Translations under genes and position numbers: made by a program
Notes under the pieces: generated by a model
Told to the model about the DNA's origin: nothing
Database searches by the model: none
Seen by the model: only the letters and a program-made list of their open reading frames with translations
Part shown: positions 22,915 to 33,799 of the stretch, piece by piece
How the letters are laid out: every line of letters starts with the position of its first letter
How positions within the stretch are numbered: the first letter of the stretch is position 1
Source: Wyeomyia smithii
Taxonomy: Eukaryota; Arthropoda; Insecta; Diptera; Culicidae
Direction of reading: 5' to 3'
NCBI RefSeq assembly: GCF_029784165.1
Contig: NC_073696.1
Span: 259,886,494-259,950,493, forward strand
DNA length: 64,000 bases

Positions 22915-24144
22915 TCAATTCAAGTTGGAATTATTCTTCGTAGGATACGCGAGTTCTCTAACTTTTCTCTTAAAACTACTCACAAGCTTTTGCACAGTGT
23001 GTTCTCCGACCATTTTTACCACTTTAAGCCAATCTTTTTTAAATTTTTCAACATTGTCCGCTGGTTTGACATATTTCCTTAGCTTTGCCTTGGTCAAAGC
23101 CCAAAAAGTTTCAATAAGGCGAATTTCAGGGCAGTTTGGAGGATTCATCTCCTTTGGGACACATGTGACATTATTCGTTTTATACCACCCTAGTGCATCC
23201 TTAGAGTAATGGCAGGAAGCAAGATCGGGCCAAAAGATTGGAGGATTGTTATGCTGCTTAACCATGGGTAACAACCTTTTCTGCAAACACTCTTTCACGT
23301 AAATTTTACCATTCATTGTGTCAACAACAATATCGCACGCAAGCCTGGGGGGCTTATGCGGTCTCGATCAACTAGATTAGTTGAGAGAATTCGTTATCGA
23401 TATTGTTTTTGGCACATTTTGCATGTGTAGGATAAGTACAACGATACACCGTGCCCCAGTGCTGAGTCGAAAAAATTTCCAGCTCGAAAAGATCCTCGAC
23501 CTGATCGGGAATCGAACCCGATATTATTCATTGTGTCATTCGTAATGAATGGACGAGATATTTTCCCACATTCACAAATGGCCATTACCTTCTTGCCGAA
23601 TTTTTCGGTGTAAATGGTTTTCACTGGTCCAGGGACTTCCTTTCCCTTCGGTGATGTATAAAATTGCGGTCCTGGCAGAGTCTTATAGTCCAGTTTTATG
23701 TAGGTTTCGTAGCACACCCCATTTTTTTGGTCAGAAGTTTGTCATAAAGCTTCCGAGCTCTCGGTTTCACAGATTCAGCTTGTTTTGAATTTCGTTTTGG
23801 CTGCTTCTGCTTCCGACGGGTCTGCAGACCCATTTTTCCCTTGGCACGCATAATGTTACTCGCCGAGGTTCCAAGCTTCCTCGCCACATCTCGTACTGAT
23901 ACTGAAGGATGCCGCTTGTAGTATTCCTTAACCTTTTTGTCCATTGTGGGATCAACAGGCCCGGGTTTTCTACCACGCCTTGGGGCATCAGTAAATGTGC
24001 ACTCTTCACAATACTTCCGCAATGCGGTTTGAATTGCTCCGGCACTTATACCTTCTTCTCTGGCTAATTTTCTTATAGAAAGACCACTCACGGTGCCCCA
24101 TTTGTGCACAATTCGCTTTCTTTGCTCGGGAGAAAGGCCACCAT
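22915..24144 (-). pseudogene. DD37E-type Tc1/mariner transposase
   Basis: The protein begins MVAFLPSKES near 24144, shifts frame at about 24100, and continues with a helix-turn-helix region (SGLSIRKLAREEGISAGAI, then HPSVSVRDVARKLGTSASN). The first catalytic block should read like DDETY but here is VCYETY near 23717 next to a frameshift, so the first aspartate is missing. The block CECGKISRPFITND follows, then the SINE insertion. The last part has IFWPDLASCHYSK and NPPNCPEIRLIETFW; 37 residues separate that aspartate from the final glutamate, matching the DD37E group known from mosquitoes. Known role: cut-and-paste transposition at TA. This copy is inactive. Confidence 0.88.
23324..23525 (-). 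mobile_element. tRNA-derived SINE (Feilai-like), 5'-truncated
   Basis: A 202-bp insertion flanked by a perfect 13-bp target duplication, ATTCATTGTGTCA (23311-23323 and 23526-23538), interrupts the transposase frame. On the minus strand it begins near a pol III B-box-like GGTTCGATTCCCG, so the A-box half is missing. The body and the end TTGTTGT resemble Aedes SINEs; the family name is a guess. Confidence 0.85.
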
Positions 24145-24267
24145 TTTCAAAATTGCACTAAAAGTTAAAAAAAAAGACAGCATCTGTTTCTTTTGGATGT
24201 AAACAACAGGACGCAGCCAACGTTTGGTTGAATACTGCACGTTATTTGAAATGACGGTTGATCGTAA

Positions 24268-24756
24268 AGGCCCGAATACACACACGGCGGAATGACGCCT
24301 TCTCCATACAAATTAGAAGGCGGAATCGCGCCTTCCGTTGGGATGCCTTTCATCCAGAACCTTCTAGCTGTGCCTTCTAGTGAAGAAGGTAGTCGTTCGC
24401 TGCCTTTGGCTGCGTGCTTGACTGCCTTCCGTGTAGGCGCATTCTGCCTTCTACACTGTCTCGAGTCGCCTTCTTTTGGCGAAGGCGCTGGCGGCGCCGT
24501 TTTGTATCATTTTCCGCCTGCTGGTGATTCTAGAAGTGTGTTGCCTTATTTTTTCTTTCAACAAACATAAACAAACAATTGGGTGGCATGACGACAAGCA
24601 GGTTGGCACACGGCAAGGTTCGAGACGGCGTGATTGCGCCTTCCGTATAGACGAGTGGAAGGTGATAGATGCTAAAAGGCACATTAGAAGGTTTCAAGAA
24701 GGTACTGACAATTTTCGTCAGGAAGGCTTTGTCACACCGTGTGTGTATTCGGGCCT
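24268..24756. mobile_element. 489-bp TIR element, TAA target, GCCTTC-rich
   Basis: Inverted ends AGGCCCGAATACACACACGG / reverse complement at 24268 and 24756 are flanked by TAA (24265-24267 and 24757-24759), as for PIF/Harbinger-type elements. It has inserted just inside the right end of the DD37E element. Inside, GCCTTC and GAAGGC occur many times, far more than chance. A 92-codon open frame (24292-24570) is probably incidental. Confidence 0.88.
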
Positions 24757-24834
24757 TAAGTGTATTTATAATTATCGGAACGGTCTATAGCTACGGCTTT
24801 GGTTAACAATTTATTTTTTTTTTGAAAAGCATAT

Positions 24835-25490
24835 ACTGTCTTTAATGTGAGGGTGAAGTGGAATTTGTTTAGAAAATTTGACGGGGGTGAAAAACATATC
24901 ACTCAATGCCGTATTTGCCAACGATATGGCCATGGATCTAAATTCTGTAACATGGACCAAAAATGCCTCATTCGTGGAAACACTTCACACAAAAAGGTGT
25001 GTCCTGTGAAAGAGAGTAAAAATTTTCGCTGTGCAAATTGTAACGGCAACAAACTTCAAAACATATAGCTAATTCTCCAGTTGTTCCAGTTGTACAGCCC
25101 AATTTTACTTCTGTACAGAACCGATTTTCATATGCAAAGGTTGTATGCAATTCGAGCGTAACGCCGGCATATCCTGGTAGTTCGATAATGGCCGTGAATG
25201 TGGGTTAGCAAAAAGAAGCGGCAAACAAAAATACATTAAATCACTCAACTGACATTGCTATTGAAAATATATTTTCTAATATAAACTGCCTGGGACCTCT
25301 TACGGCAGGTTCTTTTCTGCAACAGATAATGTTTGAATTCATGAACGCCATGTTGCAGGATAATTTCATGTTTGAAGCAATTCGAATTGGAAGAAATTTA
25401 ACTCTTAAAAGCTTCGTTTATAGATTTATGGGAGAACAAAGGAGTTTAGATCAGAAAATCAAGCACACTTTGACAACAAACTAACGGATT
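24835..25490 (+). pseudogene. LINE ORF1 (gag-like) zinc-knuckle fragment
   Basis: The frame at 24847-25068 encodes CRICQRYGHGSKFC, a CCHC zinc knuckle, and a second cysteine block with HKKVCPVK and RCANCNGN, as in ORF1 of Jockey-group LINEs. After a frameshift near 25065 it continues with NSPVVPVVQPNFTSVQNRF and a tail of hydrophobic helical text to about 25485. ORF1 proteins bind element RNA as chaperones. No matching ORF2 follows directly, so this is a fragment. Confidence 0.7.
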
Positions 25491-26329
25491 TGTAGAAAGC
25501 AGAACTAGGATTGATTGTGGCACTAACCTCGTCTAAAATTGAGGGTTAAACTGGGACGAGGTATTGAAGCGTTACGTGATTCCCTATTTGGTGACTAGGT
25601 GTGACACCGTTCGAGTTGTTGGTTGGCTTGACGTACCGCGGAATTTTTCCCGGAAATTGGAGCTCGCACGTGAGGGAATTGGATCATAGTAACATTAGTG
25701 ATCGGGACAGTGAGGCCAAGTTAAAGCAAACATGACATGGACATGACCTGAATCCGATATTGCATTTGGAGATGCCGTACTAATGGCTTAGAAAAAAAAG
25801 TCGAAAGTGAACCTAATGTTTCCATTGGACCGCTTCACAGTGATAGCTAGAAAAAAAAACCAAGGTTGTTCAAATAACAATGCAGGAATGCACCAAATAC
25901 CCCAAAAAATGTTGGAGATGACATAAAAGCCTCTCCTACTCATTTGATGAACGATAACGCTGACACTAAAACACAAACTGCTGTCGAAAAACATCCAAAA
26001 AATTACCACGTACATCTGAGACAACGGATAACATCTCTCTGGAATCAATAACAAACGCTAAATCCAGAGCTTACGGAAGCGTGACAACATTGTAAAGCCG
26101 ATACGATTCGCTGATAACTTTTTATGTACCGTTTATTGTTAAGAGTCAATACACTCTGTCAAAAGTAGAGAGTGAGTATAGATTAAAATGCGAAATAAAA
26201 AAAACTGTTTGACTTTTTAAGTTGATTGAACTCAAGTACATTTATGTCAATTGTTTTCATCACATGAATACAAGTGCATATAACCCTAGTCATCAAAAAG
26301 GTCTTCTACTTCTTATATGTTGTAAATAC
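25491..26329. other. unassigned, probably LINE debris
   Basis: No clear gene. Fragments such as DTVRVVGWLDVPRNFSRKLE near 25600 suggest decayed retroelement coding sequence, but no domain could be named. Confidence 0.3.
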
Positions 26330-27200
26330 CGGCCCTCGTTAACTCTCACATTTTCGGTCTAAGAGAGCACCCACATGTTACTTGGTCCCCGGGCACCTAA
26401 AAACCTTAATCCTTGCCCTATGGGTTGGATGATTTTTTGTATGCCTGAACAATGCCCCTAAAAGAGCCACTGCGACCATCATATTGATTATCTTTTGTGG
26501 CAGGCTCTGATTGCTGTACACAGATTACGAGGTACCCGTACTCATTGATGGTAGTAATTCTGTGCCCCAATTTGGTATCGCATAGTCAAATAGACTAACG
26601 ACATTTCTGGGATAAGAATTCCATACCTGGTATGGAGTTAAAAGGTAACGTCCGAAGAAGTATTACCTTGCAAATGTAAGGGCTTCACAATGACAAAGAC
26701 GTTTCAACTGCAAGGTTGCAGAAGCGACCGATGTTATTCAGGTGGTAAAGAGCAGGACAGTGTCCGGTAATATTTTCCGTGTGGAGACGTAGCTAACCAC
26801 GCTTGAGACCGAGAAGCCTCTTGGTTATAGCAGGGTTTGGAGAGATAAACTGTTTAGCTTGACTGTAACTCTGTGTATTGTTCCATCGGTTAGCTATTTC
26901 TAGCGTTTCCCATGATTAAAGTTCGCGCTTTACGGCGACTTTGGAGGTGCCCATAAATGGCTCAGGTCCAACGAATTGCTGTGCTGATCCTTGTTTTGCG
27001 AGGTAGTCAGCGTTTTCATCGCCCTCGATACCACATTGTCCAGGTAGTAGAGTAGAACTTTATTCTGCCGGGATAGCTCACGTAGTGCTGCGCTGCACTC
27101 CCAAACTAATTTGGACGCGTATTTGGCGGACCTTAGTGCCAATAGTGCAGCTTGGTTGTCCGAGAAGATGCCGATTTTCGCGTGCTTGTAATCACGTGTT
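26330..27200 (-). pseudogene. LINE RNase H and C-terminal region, decayed
   Basis: On the minus strand, from about 27180 down, there is IFSDNQAALLALRSAKYAS, the RNase H block with the catalytic aspartate, then SKLVWECSAALREL, a degraded PGQCGIEGDENAD block near 27030, and GPEPFMGTSK. Further down, a stretch like ITGHCPALYHLNNIGR (about 26740) resembles the region after RNase H in LOA, R1 or I-type LINEs. Frameshifts and stops are frequent. The clade is not settled. Confidence 0.65.
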
Positions 27201-27840
27201 ACGGATTGAATGATATTCGGTTCTTTGAGGCTGATTTACGGACATCGGAAGTCGCGGACATCTTAGGTTTAAAATTGGCGTCTAAGGTCGATTTCAGACT
27301 TCTGGGAATCGTTTTAAAAGTTTAGTAATCACAATGCCTATTCAAGTGCTGTTTCAGATATTTTGGTTCTACTAGTTCTCTTTGAAAAATGGCATTTACA
27401 AATATTTTACGTTTTCCGAAAATATGCTTCGTATAGGCATTCGTATTTGGCCATAAAATTTTACCTACTAGAAATGCACTGACTTGTATAGCAATTGAAG
27501 CCAATTAAAATACAATTAAATAGAATGTTTTTTTTTTCTGTATGATAAAGACAGAAGTCGTGTTTCAAATCGTGATGCTTTCGATTGTTGGCTACAACCA
27601 ATAAATAAAAGTAGGTAGTCCTTTTGCTCAATTTTTAAGATTTAATTAAACATTTTTGCATCAATGGAAAAGTTTTTTTTAACTATCTGGTGTTTGTTCA
27701 CATTACACTTATGTTTCCGACTTCTTGTTGGCAGGTTTGGCCGATTTACCCTAATTATACTGACAATTTAAATTGCCATCAGGAGGAGAATAGTAATCTG
27801 GCCTCTGTTAGAAGAATGATACCGCTGCACCGACTGTATC
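27201..27840. other. no gene recognised
   Basis: AT-rich intergenic sequence between LINE debris and the receptor D upstream region. No coding or repeat feature was identified. Confidence 0.4.
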
Positions 27841-27859
27841 TACCTGTCAAAAATGATAC
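27841..27859 (+). promoter_or_regulatory. 19-bp upstream element of receptor D
   Basis: Identical to the 19-bp element at 18519-18537 near gene C, here 167-185 bp before the start codon. The orientation relative to the gene is opposite to that at gene C. Confidence 0.5.
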
Positions 27860-27963
27860 TGAATAAATCACAAGCATTACCAACAATCGCATTTAAACAA
27901 TCATTTATAGTCGTATATTATTCATTGGCCGAACTAGACAAAGCACATTTGAAATGTCGGTAA

Positions 27964-28025
27964 TTTAAATTGTCGCTACGACAGTTGTTCATTTCCATTC
28001 TTCTAATAAGACTAGTACTACAAAG
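27964..28025 (+). promoter_or_regulatory. conserved proximal promoter/5' leader of receptor D
   Basis: Shares TTTAAATTGTCGCTA and ACTAGTACTACAAAG before ATG with the proximal region of gene C, in the same orientation relative to the gene. Likely core promoter plus leader. Confidence 0.55.
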
Positions 28026-30183
28026 ATGGGGTTTTTGTTTGTGTTGTATTTCCTAACCCATTCGGTATTGGCTCTTCTGAATGTTAACCTAATGGAAGAT
28101 TACGTAAAATGGCAACGATTAAGGACAGTAACTATTTTCCATTGTCTGGATCAAAATTATGGTATGAAAAACTATATTTATGGTGTATGTTTAGACAATG
28201 TTTGATTGAATTTTATTGTGCTTCAGACATTCTTCACGTATCTCAACGTATGAGTAAGGTTTACGAAGGACGTGTCCATTATGAGGATATTACCAACTTA
28301 TCCGTTGACTTTTGGAACCACAGTCACGTGATGAGGTTCGATTATTCGTCGCTAGGAGCCGTAATTGATACTACATGTGCGCAAACTGTCGACTTATTCA
28401 GGATAATCTCCGCGTATGAATATTTTAATGCATCATATTATTGGCTGATTTTTGGGAATGAATCCACCACGTGCCTGCTGGATAAGCAAAATCTTAATAT
28501 CGATGCGAAGATTACTCTGGCTATCGCAAAAGATGAGTTTAGTAGAACTTACAGCTTGTATGATGTGTTTAGTCCCATGAGAAGGCGCGGAACGCCTTTG
28601 AACGTAACATATATGGGAAGTTGGAGTACGAGTCATGGATTCAAAATCATAGTAAATCAAACTGAGTACGAACGCCGGGTTGACTTCGGAGGGCTTTGGT
28701 TGAAAGCAGCTGTTACGGTAAGAGTTTGTTGCTCAAGTATCATTATATTGTTGTTCTGTTTTATTTTAGACTTTGGATCACTTGCATAATTCGACACTAC
28801 GGGAGCTTCTAACTAGTAAAGAACCAGTAACAAAGTTTGCCTTCTACAGACTTGGATATCAAATATGGGAACATGTGATGCTGAAGCACAATTTTACGTG
28901 AATATCAATGCTTAGTAATATGATTTTAGTCTCAAGGTAATACTGCACACTTGTAGGTTCCAGTTGATTAAAACATGGACCTGGAATCTCGAGAACGTAG
29001 ACGGACGCTCGCCTAAAGGTATGGTCGGACAAGTGGTTTCTAAACAGTGTGATCTTACCGTAAACGGTTTGAGCTATAGGCAAGACAGAGTTGGAACATT
29101 CGATAATACTATTACTATTTTGATATCGAGGTATGCAGAGATTGGTCTCATATGGAAAAATTATATTGGTGATATTTCAGGCAGCTCATCATTTTTCGTC
29201 ATCCGAGAAAAGGTTCGGCGAGAAATATTTTTCTGCAACCGTTTCGAATTGATCTCTGGATAGCGGTGCTGGCTCTCATAGCGTTCGCTTCAATATTATT
29301 GTTTGGAAACTTTATTGTCGAAAGTTTGAAAAGCCGTTTCAGCTACGTAGCTCAAGATAGCAAAAAATTGTCTCTTCTGGTTATTATCGGAATTGTTTGT
29401 CAGCAAGGTATGAGATTAGTAGTGCGATTCATGAATGTATAAATTTGAATTTCAATTGACACAGGTTTTGCTCCTAAAACATTTCTTGGTTCAACGAGAA
29501 CCACTTTGATTACTATGTTGATGTTTTCTTACTTCCTTTTACAATTTTATTCGACGTACATAGTGAGTTACCTCCTAATTGCTCCACCAAAGTTTATGAA
29601 CACACTGAGGCACTTGATAGACAGCGACTTTAAAGTGTTAGTTGAAAATGTAGCCTATAATAATGATTATTTCAACGCAACTAAAGATCCACTAGCAATT
29701 GAATTATACAAACGTAAAATTTTGAATGGAGAGAACAATTTCGTAAACATTACGACGGGGATCGCCCAGGTCAAGAAAGGTGGCTACGCCTTTCAGTGCG
29801 ATACGGGTTACGCATACCCACTAATAATGAGAACGTTTACGGATAAGGAAATTTGCGATTTACAGGAAACACTTCTCAATCCGATTCGTCCACTGCAGCT
29901 ACCCCTACGGAAAGGTAGCCCATTTAAGCAAATGTTCCGTGTCACATTGCGTAAACTGGCAGAAGGTGGGCTGCTGAGGACCTTCCAGAATCAGTTTGCC
30001 AATGATAAACCAAAATGTGCAAAAAGCGAGCAGGAAACTCAGCCCGTTGATTTGGAACATGTTTCGACTCTGTTTGCAGCATTGTTTGTCAGCATCCTTG
30101 GTAGCTTTTGTGGGTTGCTGTTAGAACTGCTACACCGACATGTTTCAAAAAGGCGGCAGAATCCCAAATGGGGTTTTTCATGA
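28026..30183 (+). CDS. ionotropic receptor D (IR75-like), 6 exons
   Basis: Exons read as 28026-28161, 28227-28717, 28770-28897, 28957-29130, 29181-29407 and 29465-30183, giving 624 codons. The first exon is too short to stand out as an open frame but encodes the signal peptide MGFLFVLYFLTHSVLALL, parallel to gene C. Exons 1-5 have exactly the lengths of gene C (136, 491, 128, 174, 227). The last exon joins what are two exons in C: at YFNATKDPLAIEL the intron has been removed cleanly. A candidate S1 ligand arginine is in SYRQDRVGTFDN; the pore ends at GIVCQQG; M3 is LLQFYSTYIVSYLL; S2 has GGYAFQCDTGYAYP and EICDLQETLL; M4 is in FAALFVSILGSFCGLLLELL. AATAAA at 30240-30245 is a likely poly(A) signal. 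By family it is an antennal cation channel needing IR8a. Confidence 0.9.
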
Positions 30184-30424
30184 ATTGTGTTCTCTGATAT
30201 ACAAAAAAGGTACTAAATTATGCTTGAATGCTTTGTGAAAATAAAATTAGAAACAAAATTTTCTTGAAGTTTTACTCCCAGCAAAGATGAATTCAGTAGT
30301 TTCTGAGTTTTAAGCAGCATGACAAGCAATGTTATTACTGTACATCTCTTGTTGATCCATGAACACTTAGGGCGGAAGAAAGTCATTAGCAATAGAAGAA
30401 TTGAACAAAAAACCAAATACCTAC

Positions 30425-30524
30425 CAGATCCAAAATCCCCCATCTTTTCAGTATAGGCCTGAATTTCACTTCCACTATTGAGCAATGTTTCTCGGCAGAT
30501 TATGTGCTTCGCATTATTTTCCAC
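30425..30524 (-). CDS. possible first coding exon of an unknown gene
   Basis: A minus-strand frame starts MENNAKHIICRETLLN and continues with GSEIQAYTEKMGDFG to a good donor, G|GTAGGT, at 30425/30424. The next exon would lie at lower coordinates, inside or beyond receptor D, and was not found. Sequence upstream (30830-31110) is GC-richer and free of recognisable transposon, which would suit a promoter. The protein family is not recognised. It may be chance. Confidence 0.25.
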
Positions 30525-31689
30525 TTCACTTTCACTTTTAATTAACTTATCCGTGTTACATATTGGTGTAAGATTGCACTAAATATTTCTAGCGAAATGC
30601 GTTTCAAAATTAGTTACAGCTAAAGGATGTTTTGTGAACTTTGTTTTCAAAAGCTGCAGTAAAATGGCTCTTCTTCCGAAAACAAACCAATAAAACACAA
30701 TGACTATTTGCACTTATCGCGTGAAAAGTTTGGCACGTTCGCTTCAAGGCAGGTAAGAACGATTGCACTTTTTTTCTATTGGTATTTGAGAGTCGAAATT
30801 TATTGCAACTAGACATGAAAGCTCTGATCTGTTCCGATTATCCCCTTCGCCAGAGGCAACCGTAATCGGTTCCTAGTAATCTCTAGAACTTTTTCCAACT
30901 ACTTATAGAACACCACCGCATTGATGTTCAGATGATAAACTGTTTCAAAAGTAGCAGACTCCGACCGTTCAACGCTCGAACAGCTCGCGGCCGTCACTTC
31001 CCAAAGTTCAAACACTTCTGCAGGGGACGATTTTTCCGCACAACTTTTCGGGCCCCGTGTGGCAAGGCGCAGTAACCTTGCAACTGCCGAATATCTGAAT
31101 TGACAAATTACCTTCTGCTGTTTTGGGCCAATGGAAGTTCCATTTTTTTCTGTGTCTAGGTATTTTCGGGCGAACCGATTTGAAGGAATTTATTATAATA
31201 AAAACAAATAGGTATAGTCAGCAAGCAACTTCTTTAACGATTTGTTTGATCGATAAGCAGCGACGGGCGTGTACCTTGCGTGTTTCCTGGCGTGATTCGA
31301 GCACGTGGATCAAACCACGAAAGGGGCGGAAATGGCATCGAAGTGTCTCGCGAGCGCAATTTGTCTGGTAGGCTAAAAATAGCGTTGTCCTTCCGGATTG
31401 GGAATTACGCGACTGTCTGCTTGACGCGTGGCACAATTTGTTCAGTTATCGATTGGGTTTTGTCTTGAAACACTTATTCATTTTGTCGGTTTTATAACTA
31501 TTTTTCAGCCAGCCACGGAATGATAAATACAAACAGAAAAGTTGTGCGTTTTCAAATTCGAGGTTATTGGTAGAAATATTCTACAATCTACCATTGTGTC
31601 ATATTTTAATTCCGTTTGGTTTTCATTAACACACAAATCCTAACATTTTGTCAAATCTTACTCAAACTTCTTCGCAGCTTTATTGTTTT
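30525..31689. other. no gene recognised
   Basis: Between receptor D and an RTE-like LINE. A GC-richer segment at about 30960-31080 might be a promoter region for a minus-strand gene; no other feature is seen. Confidence 0.35.
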
Positions 31690-32318
31690 TTTTTTGCGTT
31701 ACGACCATAACAATTCAAACAGCATTGAAATAAAAAATGGGTACTAGAAACAGGGACTAGAAATACTATACTAGAAATAGGTCCTTCGAGCTGGTCAAAC
31801 CATCGTGCACGCTGCGCTCCGCTATTTCTGGCGCCAGCAGGGTTGCTGAAGAGAAGTGATTTTACAGGGTTGGCGTCCGCCAACCATACGACGTGACCGG
31901 CCCACTGTAACCTATTGACTTTCGCAAGGTGTGCAATGGGGTTCTCTCCAAGCAGCGTGTGCAGCTCATGGTTCATGCGCCGTGGCCATTTTCCGTCGTC
32001 CGTCTGTACTGCTCCGCAGAGAGTCCGCGGCACCTTCCATTCGAAAACTTCAAAAGTGTTGAGGTCCTCCGCGAGAAGCGTTGTTATCTCGATTCCATAG
32101 AGGTCTTATTATCGACTCGATCGAAGTGTCTTTCGAAGTGAAAAATAGGCACGATTTCCAGCTTGGATGCGTCTCTGGATCTCTTTGCTGGTTGAATATG
32201 GAGAATAGGTTATGTTTCCATTTAATTCTACTACAGAAAATCGAATACCCTTTAATCGGATACCGTCCTCAGATACGTATTTCGATTACTACATGCAACC
32301 ATCATCAGTGCGTATGTG

Positions 32319-32455
32319 CAGGGCCGGTGGTTCATGTGGGTAGTGTGGGTAATTGTACCCATTCGGAATATGTCTCTGTGGGTAATTACCCACACGGAAT
32401 TATCTTCCTCCATTGCTTACTACCCAGTCAGGAAAATAAAGTGACGCCGGCCCTG
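32319..32455. mobile_element. hAT-like MITE, 137 bp
   Basis: The ends are CAGGGCCGG and its reverse complement CCGGCCCTG, flanked by CGTATGTG and CTCATGTG, which match at six of eight positions. The CAGGG-type terminus and 8-bp target duplication fit hAT elements. Inside, GTGGGTAAT recurs in both orientations. Confidence 0.75.
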
Positions 32456-33799
32456 CTCATGTGGACTGTCCAGTTCCTCCGTCCGTCTCCTTCGTCGTCG
32501 CAAAGTCATCCGCGAAGCCTAGAAGCTGAACAGACTTCATGAAAATCATGCCCCTCAATCATGCCTGACAATGTTAAACAGTAAACAAGAAAATTCATCA
32601 CCTCGTTTTAACTCTCTGCGTGATTCAGAAGGGCTCGAGTTCATCAGGAAATCCGTTGTCGTGCAAGATCTGCCATAGCTATTCTCGATCGACTGTATCA
32701 TATTGTCGCTGCAGCACTACTCTGCAATTCGCTGGTGAGTCCAGCGACGCGAAGATTTCTAGCGATGTCATTTTGTATAATTATTTCTCACACAGTACAA
32801 TGCAGTTTTAATGTTCTTTTATTAAATTGACATAGTTTCGCGACTAGAAAACAATCAAAACTATTAGAAAATAATACAGTCGCATATTTCGGGACATTTT
32901 ATGTTGAATCAAAGACTGCATTATACCTATTAAAATACTACTAAAGTCGCTGGAAAATCCTTGTCAGACGAGCGACTCGTCGCTTCCGATTTTTCTCTGC
33001 ATGCACAATAGGCCGCCGTGAAGTCGATGAAGATGTGATGTGTGGCACGTTGTACTCACGACATTTCTGTAAGATCTCTTGGATTGAGAAGATCTGGTCC
33101 CTGGTGGCACGGACTCTTATGAAGCCCGCTTGGTCCTGTCCCACGAACCTCCTGGTTAAAGGTAATAGACGATGGAATGGAACAGGATCTGTGAGAGTAT
33201 TTTGTTGGCGGTAGTGATAAGCGAGATACCGCGGTAGTTGTAGCTTTCCAACTTGTCGCTCATCTCGCAGATGGAGCAGACGTCTCCATCCATCCACTCG
33301 TCTGCAGTTTTTCCTCCTCCCATATCCTGGAAGTCAGCCATTGCAGCGCTCTAACCGGCGCCTCTTTCCCATGTTAAAAGAGCTCGCTCAGCAGCCCGTC
33401 TTTGTCTGTAGCTTTTTTTGTTCTTCAGCTTGCGGCACATAGCCTCTGCAAGACTGGTTCACTTTCTCTTAGAATTTCCACGTATCGCTGGCCCGGGACA
33501 GCTGCTCTAGCTCCTCATGTTACCAATCCTCTTGCTGGCGCTTCTTTCGTCTGAGAATCGTGGTCATGTAGTTCCGTGCCCGTTTGTAATTGGCCTTGTT
33601 CTCTCGCGTTCACCTGCCCAGGTATATCGCTCAGGTTTGGTTCTTCTCATTCACCTCTGAGGCAGCGAGGGCACTCCCCGTCATCCCAGTCGCTTCTTCC
33701 CCTCGGTGCTTTTACTTCTAGTGTCGCCAGTGGTCTCCCCGATATCTGTGCGAATGCTGCACCAGCGATGCGCCAAGAAAAGGGTTGCCGTGGGTAGTA

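Larger units (their letters stand above)
22800..24787 (-). mobile_element. Tc1/mariner element of DD37E type, disrupted
   Basis: Inverted ends TAGACTGTTCCGAAAATTAT (left, 22800) and TAGACCGTTCCGATAATTAT (right, read in reverse from 24787) are flanked by TA at 22798-22799 and 24788-24789. Removing the inserted SINE and the 489-bp TIR element leaves about 1.28 kb, the usual size of this superfamily. It encodes a broken transposase on the minus strand. Confidence 0.9.

Noticed and set aside
24292..24570. 92-codon open frame inside the GCCTTC-rich element
   Set aside because: Its text reflects the repeated hexamer, it has no domain, and the region is bounded by TIRs; it is most likely not a gene.
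28433..28660. 75-codon minus frame, mirrored at 17776-17961
   Set aside because: Both are antisense of the conserved receptor lobe in genes D and C; their similarity only reflects the paralogy.
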